Shown here: piece by piece, positions 1-10,600 of the stretch
Layout: each line of letters begins with the position of its first letter
Numbering within the stretch: the first letter of the stretch is position 1
From: Diploptera punctata
Taxonomy: Eukaryota; Arthropoda; Insecta; Blattodea; Blaberidae
Direction: 5' to 3'
NCBI GenBank assembly: GCA_030220185.1
Contig: JASPKZ010002337.1
Coordinates: 1,831,501-1,895,500 of the forward strand
DNA: 64,000 bases
Program-made: the position numbers and the translations under genes
The notes under the pieces: model-generated
What the model was told of the DNA's origin: nothing
The model's database searches: none
Seen by the model: the letters and a program-made list of their open reading frames with translations, nothing else

Positions 1-66
1 CGACCGAGAATCGGATCGGGCCCGCTGCGTGACAAGGCAGCCCGCTACCTCGAGACCACAGCGGTG
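1..66 (-). mobile_element. SINE-B, tRNA head, cut by window edge
   Basis: Minus-strand copy of the tRNA-derived SINE-B family. Only the tRNA-like head is inside the window: the end of the degenerate B-box region, the phrase GCTGCGTGACAAGGCAGC and the terminal ACCACAGCGGTGG. The same head is complete at 16252-16582, 36002-36357 and 60785-61137. A reading frame opens across it but is not a gene. Confidence 0.75.
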
Positions 67-74
67 GACATATA

Positions 75-157
<83 letters not shown>

Positions 158-244
158 TATAATTATTTTTTTACATTGAGCAATGCAAGCTTAATATGGC
201 ATGATAAGAAACATAAATCCCGTTCAGGCATTTATTTTTCTTAT

Positions 245-285
<41 letters not shown>

Positions 286-287
286 TA
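67..287. repeat. (TA)n microsatellite, interrupted
   Basis: Two long TA/TG-TA tracts (about 69-155 and 249-287) separated by about 90 bases of AT-rich unique sequence. The tracts flank the mariner-like element that follows. The Tyr/Ile-rich frame through it is an artefact of the repeat. Confidence 0.9.
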
Positions 288-1114
288 CAGGGTGTGTCAT
301 AAAGGATGGCGCAAACTTAAATGGTTGAAAGTACACGATAATAGAAGCAACAATGTCCCAATAAACATGGGTCCGCAAACATCGTACTAGGTGATTATCT
401 CATTGGGCCACACGTTCTTCCACGAAAACTTAATGGACGGAGGTACCTTAGGTTTCTGCGGCGTCATCTTCCAGGATTGCTCGATGATGTTTCCCTTCAG
501 CAACGTCGGAGATTGTGGTACATGCATGATGGAACTCTGGCACATTTTGCTGCTGCGGTGAGACGGCATCTAACGCGCAGATACGGCCAAAGGTGGATAG
601 GTCGAGGCGGATCTGTACCTTGGCCTCCAAGATCACCTGATCTAAATCCTTTGGATTTTTATGTCTGGGGTCACCTCAAAAGCGAAGTGTACAGCACACC
701 CGTTAACACGATTGAAGAACTGGAACAGAGAGTTGTACATGCTTGTCAAAAATTCAGAAATGATCCAGGGGGTTTCGAAAGAATTCGACATTCATTGCAG
801 AGACGAGCTCAGTATTGCATCCAGATGCAAGGAAGACACTTTAACATCTCCTTTAACAGGTAACCCATAAGTGAAGTGAACTGTGAAATGTGAACTAAAT
901 GAGATGAAAAATTAATAGTAAAGTCTAAATTCAAATAAATCTCTACTAACTAGGACGATTTTTACAATGAAGTCAGTGGCGGCTTGTAACCATACATTCG
1001 TAATTATCTCGCAAATGGCTCGTTTTCAGACCCATGTTTATTGGGACATTGTTGCTTCTATTATCGTGTACTTTTAACCATTTAAGTTTGCGCCATCCTT
1101 TATGAAACACCCTG
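288..1114 (+). mobile_element. Tc1/mariner-superfamily element, internally deleted
   Basis: The left end CAGGGTGTGTCATAAAGGAT and the right end are inverted repeats of roughly 80 bases (288-372 against about 1030-1114), nearly identical. The element is flanked by TA inside a TA microsatellite, as expected for the superfamily's TA target. At 827 bp it is too short for a full transposase and holds only the C-terminal half (402-863). Confidence 0.85.
402..863 (+). pseudogene. Mariner-like transposase, C-terminal fragment
   Basis: An open frame of about 153 codons inside the 288-1114 element, readable from IGPHVLPRKLNGRRY to a stop at 863. It covers the second catalytic Asp (YMHDG) and the third-residue region (SPDLNPLDFYVWGHLKS), about 36 residues apart, typical of an IS630/Tc1/mariner DDE domain. 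The N-terminal HTH half and the first Asp are absent, so this is a deletion derivative that cannot mobilise itself. A degenerate relative lies at 55690-56215. Confidence 0.8.
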
Positions 1115-1640
1115 TATATATATAATTCTTCTGCAAGTTGTTTGTCACTGATCTCCTCCTAAATGACTGGATCAATTTTGATGATTTTTTGTGTGTCTGG
1201 TTGGGTCTCTCGATGGCTTAGATTCACAATCGGAATCTCTAAAATCATTAGGTGTAGGAGTTCACCTGAAGTGAAAATTTAAAAATCGCTCTAGCGGTCA
1301 CATTTTTCGATGTTTCACAACAAAATTCGGTTTGTCCCATTAAAATAAGCCGAGGTAGGTATTATCCAAAATTGAGCAAAATCCGACAATTAGAAGTGGA
1401 GGTTTACTTGAAACCCAAAATTTAAAACTGCCTAAACGACTGGACCGATTTTAATGAAGTTGTTTGTGTGTGTTTGAGTGGGTTCCTATATGGTTTAGAT
1501 TCAAAACTGTACTCGGTAAGTGGCGCTGCGACCGGATTATAGGATTTTATTGTGTCAGATGTGTAGTCATCTGCATTATCGACATATTCTACGCGACAAC
1601 AATGTGACATCATCCACGCTTCTTGAGCCATAGCACATCT
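1115..1640. repeat. Diverged interspersed repeat
   Basis: AT-rich sequence with phrases such as AAATCGCTCTAGCG and CCGACAATTAGAAGTGG that recur, diverged, at about 44840-45350. It looks like body sequence of an old non-autonomous element. No convincing coding frame. Confidence 0.4.
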
Positions 1641-2150
1641 GCTGTGGCAGTGAGGAGTTTTGTTGCGAACCTATTTAATAAAATCTAATTACGTCTTAAT
1701 TAGTGAATTTTATGGTAAAAAAGTAACATTTTTTTATCATCTGGCCATGAAACGAGAATTGAACGTTCGGGCAGGACAATGTCTGCTTGGTGGGCTAGTT
1801 GAATATATATCTGATAACCAACATATAAATACGTTGAAATTTATGTGCTAGTACATCGCTTATGTATCTAAATATAAGGTACTGATTTAATCGAAATACG
1901 GTATCAGAACAGTTTGACATAAAAAAATTAATTTAAAGTTCTTCCCTGTTTCCGAAGTGGACAATGGACTATTAAAAAGATTTTCAAGTGCCTACATCCT
2001 AAAATATTGTAGAATATGAATAACCCCATACTTAACAAATAATTGTTATTTATTTTAATTCAAAACTATTATAGTGCGCAGAATCCTTATTTGCTGCGTC
2101 ACTTACCTTTACATAGATTAATCAGTGACTAAAGTTTATTATAAAATAAA
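1641..2150. other. No recognised feature
   Basis: AT-rich non-coding sequence. I see no gene, no clear repeat family and no RNA structure. Confidence 0.5.
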
Positions 2151-2154
2151 ACTA

Positions 2155-2500
2155 AAAACATATGCTTTTTAAGGGAGGAGAAAAGATTACCAGTATTTGA
2201 GAATAAAATCCTTAGGAAAATGTTTGGACCAAACAGAGTTAAACAGAGACGCGAATGGATAAGATTACGTAACAGTGAGCTAAATGAACTTTATAGTTAA
2301 CGAGATATAATAAGAACACTTAGGTCTCGTACACTGTGATAGACAAGACATGTGGCGCGAGTGTGGAATTAAAGAGAGGCAAAGCTCCTTGTAGGAAAAA
2401 CAGAGGGAAAACGCCCAGTTGGTAGACCAAGAATGAGGTGGGAGAATAACATTAACCACTATTTGAGGGAAGTAGAATTCTACAAAGGTCGACAATAAAT
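2155..2500 (+). pseudogene. RTE-like LINE, 3'-end fragment
   Basis: Degenerate copy of the C-terminal end of a non-LTR retrotransposon ORF. The translation can be followed in pieces (REEKRLPVFENKILRKMFGP, then GKTEGKRPVGRPRMRWENN) with frameshifts and stops. The same sequence recurs about a dozen times in the window. Confidence 0.7.
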
Positions 2501-2799
2501 TTGCAGAAAAAAATTTTTAAACAATATTCCATACTTATTAATCCTTTTCTTTAACAGGTTCCTTCTTTTTAATATGCTAGCATGTCATTTGCCTAAATTC
2601 CTTGAAAACCCGGTAGTAAACCTTCATGAGTTTAAGAATGATTACAATAAAGTAAAAAAACACAGTTCGTTTAACGGGTTTATAAACATTCACGGTAATT
2701 TTTATATGGAATCCAATTATTTTGTTCAATCGAAAATGTCCAACGAACTTCAGGAAATCGGAACTTACTAATATTCGGCACCTCAAGGATACGGACTAA
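2501..2799. other. No recognised feature
   Basis: AT-rich sequence with short open frames on both strands (about 65-70 codons) that lack family resemblance and look like chance. Confidence 0.45.
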
Positions 2800-3300
2800 C
2801 TCACTGGCACTATCGAACCCGTAGGTTCATGGCCGCGCGAACATAAGCTCTCCATACATCCATATCCTGAGCTAATGTTTTCCAATCATTCCCTGTACAA
2901 CATACTTCCCTCAAATCATAGTTAATGTTATTCTCCCACTTCGTTCTTGGTCTACCAACTGGGAGTTTTTGTTCTGGTTTTCCTACAAGAAGCTTCCATG
3001 CACGTCTTTCATTTCCCATTCGTGTCACATGTCCTGCCTATCGCAGTCTACGAGACTTCACTATTCTGATTATATCTGACTTCCTATAAAGACCACGTAG
3101 TTCGCTGTTATGTAGTATTCTCAATTCACCTGTCTGTTCATCTCTCTTTGATCCAAACATTTTCGTAAGAACTTTATTCTCAAATACTCGTAATCTCCTT
3201 TCCTTCCTTAAAGTAAGAGTTCATGTATGGCATCCATATAATATAACTGGCAGAATAGGCCTAATAGATTTATACATATTTTCAATTTTACATTCTTTTT
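2800..3300 (-). pseudogene. RTE-like LINE, 3'-end fragment
   Basis: Minus-strand copy of the RTE-like C-terminus. The final 72 codons are open (3028 to 2810), ending ..WRAYVRAAMNLRVR, and the upstream part (ERKEIRVFENKVLTKMFGS) is readable to about 3220 with breaks. The 3' end carries the family signature CACTGGCACTATCGAACC on the + strand. Confidence 0.8.
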
Positions 3301-3360
3301 TTTGCAAAGAACAAAATTAAATTTGCATAAAAAAAGGTTTAATAGTCTTCTCGTTTTTAA

Positions 3361-3745
3361 GCCAGTCTCAGTGGTCTAACAGTTATTATATTCCTTGCCT
3401 CTAGATTCGCGGATTCAAAACTAGTCGGGGTCAATGAATTTTTAAAATGGAAAAATCTAAGGACACGTAGTCCAGGAGGGAATTTAAGACGTGGTTCCCA
3501 AGTCTAAATATTTCGGGTCGTAAATTAACCTCAAGCAACATTTGTGTCTCTGAGCAAAATTTAACCAGCCCTTCCCCATTCAAGTAAAACTTCAGTTCCC
3601 TACTAGATGATCCATTGAATGCGATTTGCTGACCACGTATTACTCAGTGGTATCCATAGGAAATAAGCCTAACTAAATTAGTTAGGTACTCTCGTTAGGG
3701 GAGCACCTACCTTTCCACAAGGGACGTAGGGGATATATACATTAC
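3361..3745 (+). mobile_element. SINE-C, tRNA-derived (diverged)
   Basis: Starts with a tRNA-like head (AGTCTCAGTGGTCTAACAG, then a decayed B box near GGATTCAAAACTAGTCGGGG) followed by about 300 bases of non-coding body. Only one copy is seen here, so the family assignment rests on the tRNA-like head alone. Confidence 0.5.
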
Positions 3746-3828
3746 AAACTTAGCGATACTGATTTTCAATAATTTTAACCCATTAAATGTGATTTTAAAT
3801 AATTCTTAGGAAATTGTATTGTTCGTAT

Positions 3829-3958
3829 CAATCCATCCATTGTAATTCTACCCGAAGGCAGATCTTTCACTGCAATCATAGCATTTTAATTCTATGCTTT
3901 GCAGCTTTAGTAGAGAATTATAGGTGTGATACCTTCCTGTTGTTTCTCACACAGGTGA

Positions 3959-3993
<35 letters not shown>

Positions 3994-4177
3994 AAGGATG
4001 ATGTTGACGGTCGGATGATTTTCGGGGACCGTTGGGCCCTACGCTTCCTGATATTTGTCTTACAGATGAGGGAAAACCCGAAGAAAACCTCACCCAGAAG
4101 CCTGTCCCGACCGGGAATCAAACCCGGGCCTGCTGCGTGACAAGGCAGCACGCTATCTCGAGACCTCAGAAGTGGAC
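3829..4177 (-). mobile_element. SINE-B with target-site duplication
   Basis: Full-length minus-strand copy. It runs from the (CATC)-like tail through CTTTCACTGCAATCATAGC, a GAT-repeat patch at 3961-3992, and the tRNA head with the B box complement GGGAATCAAACCC. It is flanked by an exact 11-base duplication ATTGTTCGTAT (3818-3828 and 4178-4188), so this was a real insertion by target-primed reverse transcription. Confidence 0.9.
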
Positions 4178-4224
4178 ATTGTTCGTATATAATGCTTAAT
4201 TTATTAAACAATACGAGACCTGAT

Positions 4225-4490
4225 CCCTGTTAGGTTCGTCTTCCAGGCTTAATGTCCGTGGTCCGGTTTTCTTCAAACTCAACTTTCGTCCACTGTTGCG
4301 CTGAGATACTGCATGTTCTCTGTAAATTCCTCAATAGTCGGCTGCAGACTGTTGAGGAGTTCACAGAGAGCATGCAGTATCTCCTAATAGGTCCAGCGCA
4401 ACAGTGGACGAAAGTTAAGTTTGAAGAAAATCGGACCACGACCATTAAGCCCGGAAGACGAACCAAACAGGAATCAAGACGCTGGCCGTG
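4225..4490. repeat. Foldback (palindromic) element
   Basis: Two arms of about 120 bases (about 4229-4345 and 4360-4482) are near-perfect inverted repeats, for example GGTTCGTCTTCCAGGCTTAA against TTAAGCCCGGAAGACGAACC. The loop is about 15-20 bases. A related palindrome at 15195-16000 has been split by a mariner. Opposing open frames across it simply reflect the palindrome. Confidence 0.85.
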
Positions 4491-5394
4491 AAAGCCTACA
4501 ATTATACATAATACGAGACCTGTCCCGAATGAGGATGTAATCAGCAATTTAAGATGGCAATTGCGTTATAATGGACAATATCTTAAAGCCAAAGCGCGCG
4601 CGTGTGTGTATATGTGTGTGTGAGTGTGTGTATATGTTGTGTATTTGTGGGTGTGCGTGTGCGTGTGTGTGTGTGTTTTCTAATGCCACCCACTGAAATG
4701 TATGTACTTCGTGTTCTGCTCTGAGCGAATAAATGGCGTTAATGTGGTCTGTTTTTAATTTATGCACCAGTTCGGCAGATGATATATTGTTGTATTGTCT
4801 GCAGAGAGAAATGCAGAATGAATGTGTATTTGTATGTTTTTATAGTGTAAAGTGTGTTGCATGGGTATTATAATAAAGAGGATGTAGAAGGTGAAACCCG
4901 GTGCCAGCACATAGCCTATTCCTATCGAAAAGTACCAAGGGAAATGCTAGGCTTAACGTCCCCATCCGACGGAAGAATCGCTATCAACAGTACCGCATGC
5001 CTTCTCAACATGTGTACTGTAGGGAAGTTTGCAATTTAATGCACAAACTACCGATTGAAAATACTGTAAATCACCATCCTGCCCCGAATTTGAAAATTTT
5101 ACAATTAAATGAATAATTAATAATAAGCCTAGGTAATCGTGTGGTAACTATTGCCACATAGTTAACAGTTTGGGAACTACTTACTGGATTGGGTAAGATT
5201 AAATAAACACCAGTGAATGAAGCATTAATATTAACAATTTAAAATCACTTTCCCAGAAATTAATGATTTTTCGATGCACTTCTTCAATCGGTAGCATATT
5301 CAGCCAGAGTTTTCTTACTTGGTTCATAGATGGCATAAATATGTGGGCAGAAGGTTGATCTTTTTTGCAGGGCATGGAGTAATACTTGAACAAT
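4491..5394. other. GT microsatellite and unassigned sequence
   Basis: A CG/GT-rich dinucleotide patch at about 4597-4677, then AT-rich sequence without a recognisable gene. Open frames near 4854-5116 are short, overlap in two frames and resemble nothing I know. Confidence 0.45.
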
Positions 5395-5621
5395 AATTAT
5401 ATAGCATTATACCACTTCTGAGCTTCGTTCGAGTTGCAATGTAAACAAACCAGATGGATGTACTGCATTTTCATTGGTAACTGTTTTACCTTTAGATCAG
5501 TTTCACCAAGAGAGGTAACTGTATTACACCAGTTTAAGCTATGCATTATACATGGGGAAAATTGGCGTAATACAGTTATCTCTCTGGGTAAAACTGACCC
5601 TTTATCTTGAAAGAAAATGTA
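5395..5621. repeat. Repeat with hairpin core (MITE-like)
   Basis: Contains an imperfect palindrome at 5495-5600 (CAGTTTCACCAAGAGAGGTA against TATCTCTCTGGGTAAAACTG). The same palindrome occurs at 46072-46386, split there by a SINE, and the flank with TGCAATGTAAACAAAC recurs near 47160. The Tc1 element begins at its right edge. Confidence 0.7.
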
Positions 5622-7178
5622 CACTGCTCAAAACAATTAGAGGAACACTATGAAATATGCAAATATTTTTTCATTGGATAAAGGTACAAACATGAAATTA
5701 ATAAAGTACATTATTTGTGGTTATTTATTTATTTATTTATTTATTTATTGCTCATGTCAGTAATAACAAATGAATAACGCTGACAATTAACTTTTCAAAT
5801 AATTCCGCTATGTAAGCAATTGAATCTTGTGCTTATTTTTCAAAGTTAAACATTCGTTATATAGAGTTAGTATCGTGTATGGCCTCCACGACATTCGATG
5901 ACACTTTAGCACCTTCGTGGCATGCTCCTAATAAGATTCTGGATTTCCTCTTGCGGGATATTCTCCCATTCCTCCTTCAGAGCATCTCCAAGTTGCTGCA
6001 GAGTTTGTGGAGCTTGATGTCGGTTCCTGACCTTCCTGTCTAGAAGATCCCACAAGTGTTCAATAGGGTTGAGGTCTGGGCTGACCGCTGGCCACTCCAT
6101 TACCTCAATTTCATTCCTTCTCAGGAAATCTCTGGTGACAGCCGCAGAATATGCCCTGGCATTATCCTGCATAAACAGAAATCCAGGGCCTACTCCAATG
6201 GCAGCAGGTACTACATGCTCTTCCAGAACGTGCTCGATATACCGGACAGCATTCAGTCGCTGGGGAACAAGTACAAGGTCTGTACGATTGTTGTACATAA
6301 CTCCGGCCCACACCATTATGGAACCTCCTCCGAATCTATCAATTTCCTGTACAGCCTCTGCAGAAAATCTTTCTCCTGGCCATCCCCACACCCTCAATCG
6401 ACCATCACAAAGTGTAAGATGATACCTGGATTCGTCCAAGAAGAGCACAGACTCCCACTGGTTCAGGTTCCAATCACCATGGTTTTCAGCATACGTACGT
6501 CTTGCTGCCTTATGCCCATTTGTTAAGCGTGGTTTTTTAACGGGTCTTTTTGGACGAATATTCTCTTTCCTCAATCTGTTCCTTATGGTTTGGTCTAAAA
6601 CCCGGATTCCGGAAGCCATATGAAGGTCATTCTGCAGGTCTTTTGCAGTTTTTGTACGCTGTCGAAGAGCAGAAAGAACAACGTATCTGTCATCCTGGGG
6701 GCTTGTTTTAAATTTACGGCCCTGGCCACGTCTTCTACAATACTGACCTGTCTCTCTGTGCCTGTTGCGTAACCTGGACACCACGGAAGGAGAAACCCTA
6801 AGCTCTCTAGCCACTTGTCGCAGAGATTGACTTTGTCGTAAAAGATGTAGAGCATGATACACTTCAAACTCATTTAAATGCCTCATTTTGTCAGAGACTT
6901 CAATAAACAAGGCAATAATCAACATTCGTCACTATAGCAACATCGGGAAGCTTACCAATTAGAAGTGGCCAGTGCCTTCCAAAATAAAAAATGTCTCTAT
7001 ATTTGTTATTTGAGGTAATTTCTCTGTATTTAGGTCATGGATGGATCTTCAAAATGTGTATCCAATGATAAAATTAATAATTCAATTTACATATTGTCCA
7101 ACTTTCAGCATCACAACTTTAAAAAACAATTACTTATTCAATTTATTACAAGTGTTCCTCTAATTGTTTTGAGCAGTG
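5622..7178. mobile_element. Tc1-like transposon, full length
   Basis: Terminal inverted repeats are CACTGCTCAAAACAATTAGA... on the left and its complement on the right, 28 bases and identical by eye. The element is 1557 bp with TA on each side (5620-5621 and 7179-7180). It carries one long open transposase on the minus strand (6925-5906). A (TTTA)n patch lies at about 5723-5750. Intact ends plus an open frame mark it as one of the youngest elements in the window. Confidence 0.95.
5906..6925 (-). CDS. Tc1-like transposase (DD34E), intact
   Basis: A 339-residue open frame, a normal size for Tc1 transposase, which cuts and pastes the element at TA sites in the nucleus. Residues about 14-130 form the paired-like double HTH that binds the TIR (SLRQVARELRVSPSVVSRL; then TIRNRLRKENIRPKRPVKK). 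The catalytic triad is complete: D164 in LFLDES, D254 in FMQDNARAYS, E289 in SPDLNPIEHLWD, with 34 residues between the last two. The true start could be Met14 (MRHLNEFEVY, coordinate 6886), since the first 13 residues are not family-like. One oddity is NARAYSA where NARxHxA is usual: the His after the second Asp is Tyr. No stop or frameshift. Activity is inferred, not shown. Confidence 0.93.
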   Translation of the reverse strand: MLIIALFIEVSDKMRHLNEFEVYHALHLLRQSQSLRQVARELRVSPSVVSRLRNRHRETGQYCRRRGQGRKFKTSPQDDRYVVLSALRQRTKTAKDLQNDLHMASGIRVLDQTIRNRLRKENIRPKRPVKKPRLTNGHKAARRTYAENHGDWNLNQWESVLFLDESRYHLTLCDGRLRVWGWPGERFSAEAVQEIDRFGGGSIMVWAGVMYNNRTDLVLVPQRLNAVRYIEHVLEEHVVPAAIGVGPGFLFMQDNARAYSAAVTRDFLRRNEIEVMEWPAVSPDLNPIEHLWDLLDRKVRNRHQAPQTLQQLGDALKEEWENIPQEEIQNLIRSMPRRC

Positions 7179-7180
7179 TA

Positions 7181-7576
7181 CTTCTTTAAACACCTTGAAA
7201 AACCCGGCAGTACTTAAGAATCGTAATAAAATAAAATAAAACAAATATTTTAATGAATTAGTTATTTACAAGAGGAAATGTTAAATGTTTTGCAGGTCGC
7301 CGAAAAACATCAGGTCTTTTGAGGTCATATATAGAGAAGGACAACTGGGTCAACGTAACGAGAGTATAATGAAACTGGTGAGGTCAGTTTTTAACAAGTA
7401 AGAGTTACGTGTGGAAGTTGTAACTACTTTTGACATTGCTGATCTTTAAGTGAATCTTAATCATCTACATTACACTGAACACAATTTATTTCTATATTAT
7501 ATAACCTCAAAAATAGTTTATTCATTTAAAACTGTGAATTCTATTTTAAATGATTTAATAATTCATTAGATGCGAA
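7181..7576 (+). promoter_or_regulatory. 5' flank of lipase 1 (putative promoter)
   Basis: The about 400 bases between the Tc1 element and the lipase 1 start codon. A TATA-like CATATATAGA lies near 7327-7336. I cannot place a transcription start. The sequence is free of recognisable repeats, in contrast to both sides. Confidence 0.3.
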
Positions 7577-7666
7577 ATGTATTTATTTTTTACTACAATC
7601 CTTGTTCTGAGTGTGACACCGAGTTCTGTTTACTCCACAAACAACCCGGATTACGACATGGAAGCG
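7577..7666 (+). CDS. Lipase 1 exon 1 (signal peptide)
   Basis: Reads MYLFFTTILVLSVTPSSVYS then TNNPDYDMEA, 30 codons, ending in phase 0 at a GTGAGT donor. The Met was chosen because it opens a classical secretory signal: short n-region, hydrophobic core, small residues before the likely cleavage after Tyr-Ser. The earlier ATG at 7570 is in another frame. Confidence 0.85.
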
Positions 7667-10600
7667 GTGAGTGAACCAAAACAATAAATAGTCGGCACAG
7701 TCATTTAGTTTACAGGCGGCATCAAACGCAACTATTTCCCTCTGGATTAAACAGTATATTACCATACGAGATTGGGAAGTGGTTTTTACAAAAGTTAGAA
7801 ATCTTTAAAAACCTCGCTATCCCTCGGTTTTTAATTTTGAGATTCTGTAAAACACTTCACAAACGTGCGTTGCACATTATTTTTTGCACGATGGTGATTT
7901 CTAAATAATAAATAATAGTAAAATAATAACATCTCTGTTGGAAATATTTGCGTTCATTATAAACAACTGACTAACGTTAACAGTGTGGGCAATTAGTATA
8001 GACTATAGCAAGCAGTGTCACCAATCAGTCATAAAATGACGGCAAATACGTATTTATTGTTTTATGTTGTTTCAAATAAAGTTCAGTTTATTTAAAATGC
8101 AGTGATTTGTTTTGTATAATGTATATATTATTATTAGAGTTTTCGAATACTTTTGAAATCCACAATGAGTTGAAGCAAGGAGATGCACTATCTCCTCTAC
8201 TATTTAATATTGTACTTGAGCATGCCATCAAATCTTTAGAGAATGAAGAAGGCCTACAACTCAATGGTATTAATAAGCCGTTAGTTTATGCTGATGATGT
8301 TGTATTATTGGCCGATAGCGAAGTGATACTAAAGGCCAATATGCACACACTATTGAATAACACTAAATAATTCGGACTGGAAGTAAATATCAATAAACTG
8401 AATATATGGTCACACACAGAAATGTATTATGTAATGGAAATGGACAGCTAATAGCAAATGAGGCAAATTTTGAAGAGATGGCTGAATTAAAATACCTAGG
8501 AAGAAATAGGAATGAGATAAATAAAGTAAAGTAATCCCACTACAGGCCTCAGAAGGTCCTTGGGGTAGTAGGAGGTTAAGGCTCCCACCTTTTCTACACA
8601 ATCGGCACTTGATGTCAGCCGGGTTGTCAGCCCTGCGTGACGACCGCTTTTAACCCCAGAACAAGTATCTGGTACTCATTTCCGTTTGAGGCTGAGTCGA
8701 CCCCAGGGCCATAGTGCCGCCAGAAGGTTTGGGTCAGTTTAAAAATCCTGACCCACCGGGACTTGAACCCTCGACCTTCCGGCTTGTAGCGCAGTGCCTT
8801 AACCACTACACTACGGCGTGCCCCCCAATAGAAATAAGATGCACAAAGAAATTAAACATAGGCTCAATTCTGGAAATGCATGCTATTATGCATATTATAG
8901 AGACAACTGACTTCCCAACTCGTTTTAAAAAAAACGTTAAACTTAAAATATATAAAACTATTATTCTACCAGTTACTTTATACGGATGCGAAACATGGAC
9001 TCTTACTTTAAGGGAGGAAAGGAGATTACGAGTTTTTGAGAATAAAGTTCTCAGGAAAATGTTTGGACCAAAGAAAGATGTACAGACAGGTGAATTGAGA
9101 AGACTACATAACAGTGAACTACATCGTCTTAATAGGAAGCCAGATATAATAAGAACAGTTAAATCTCGTAGACTGCAATGGGTAGGACGTATGGCACGAA
9201 TGGGGAATGAAAGACGTGCATGGAAGCTTCTTGTAGGAAAACCAGAGGGAAAACGCCCAGTCGGTAGATCAAGAATGAGGTGGAGAATAACATTAACTAT
9301 GATTTGAGGGAAGTAGATTATACAGGGAATGATTGGAAAACATTAGCTCAAGATAGGGACGTATTGAGAGCTTATGTCCGTGCGGCCATGAACCTACGTG
9401 TTCTATAGTGCCAGTGAGTTAGTTAGTTAGTTGCATTGCACGTGGTGTACATAGAGGGCAGTGGTTTCACTTCCCGCACGAGGTTTGTAATGTGTAATAA
9501 TACAGTATAGTTATTTAGGTTGGCAACCCCGAAATGTAGGAAGCTGAACATTCAATCATGGTCGCCATTGCTTTAAGTACGACAAAATGCATTATCGCGC
9601 AAAATAATGCATTGTTTCTGATTTTTTTTAAGTTGTACTAGTCTAGGTGTTTATACTGTAATAATTGCTGGATGAGCTTCTAATTCTAGGCAGAGCCGGG
9701 AGTTATGGTACAGGCTTCTAAGACGCCGCTGCAATCACAAAAAACTGAAAACAGTTCTCTGCCAATAACGTATCTGCATTTTTAAATGACGTTTCCACGC
9801 CTACTCCACGTGACTATAATTATCTTAACAGCGTTGCAACTTTTGTCTTTTGCACTATGTTTAATTGGTAAACACTCATTCTAGTGAATAAAACTTGACA
9901 GCGCTGCTTGATATGGTAAATACTTACGCGTGCAAAATAGACCTACCTACCACAAAGCAAAGCGCCTGTAAACTAAATAACAGAGCCGACTATACTAGAC
10001 CATTCGGTAAGTAATGAAAACACTGTTAAAATATTTCAACAAAATTATTTAGATTACTTTTGACATTATAATAGTATATTGCGATACAAGTGAGGTAAGC
10101 ACTTGTTTACTGATCGAGAAAAAGTTTTTTTTCAATTTTTGAGATCTGTTACGTGCTTACCTCATGTGCATTGCATACTATTTTGTGGTCGATGTGACTA
10201 ATTTTTATTAAGTAGTAATAAATGAATTAAAATATTGGTTGGATGTAAATGACTTCTATGAGAAAGAAACATTTGGTGATCGTTGCTATGCACTAGGATT
10301 GTTGGCTGTGGAGACATTTTTATATGTAGTACCGTGATTAGAATCTGATCATTTTATTATGTAAGGAGTCATGGTAGATGAAAGAGAAATTGAAGAAGCC
10401 TGGAGAGTGGGATGTTCTGCATTAATTCCGGAAAAGTATAAAGAAAGGTACGAGTTAGTGTACAAAACATTCACGAAATGGTTAAATGAAAAAGGCGTGC
10501 AGATTAACGAGAAGAATTTGTTGGCATATTTTGTTCTGAGGAATGAGAAATTAAAGTCTGCAGGAAGTTTATGGTCAGAGTACTCAATGCTCTACTATAT

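Larger units (their letters stand above)
7690..10003. mobile_element. 2.3-kb TIR element, interrupted by a LINE
   Basis: Ends are inverted repeats of about 30 bases: CATTTAGTTTACAGGCG near 7707 against CGCCTGTAAACTAAATAACA near 9963, with AGTCGGC/GCCGACT outermost. It starts only 23 bases after exon 1. A hairpin follows the left end (7752-7930). A partial relative lies at 47810-48430, where the sequence is continuous; here the RTE LINE (about 8120-9430) splits it. No open transposase is visible. Superfamily not assigned. Confidence 0.65.

Noticed and set aside
29..328. 99-codon frame rich in Tyr/Ile
   Set aside because: Produced by a TA microsatellite joined to a SINE head. The same kind of artefact explains the poly-Ile, Leu, Asn and Val frames at 12020-12507, 28341-28580, 35228-35506, 35784-36049, 36927-37380 and 54234-54803.
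3814..4211. Opposing frames of about 100 codons with poly-Asp/poly-Ser
   Set aside because: They run through SINE-B and its GAT repeat. The poly-Asp is the (GAT)n patch, and the same frames recur in every SINE-B copy.
4230..4547. 105- and 79-codon frames on opposite strands
   Set aside because: Both lie on the foldback at 4225-4490. The two translations mirror each other because the DNA is a palindrome.
6056..6526. 156-codon plus-strand frame
   Set aside because: Antisense shadow of the Tc1 transposase on the minus strand, without family resemblance.
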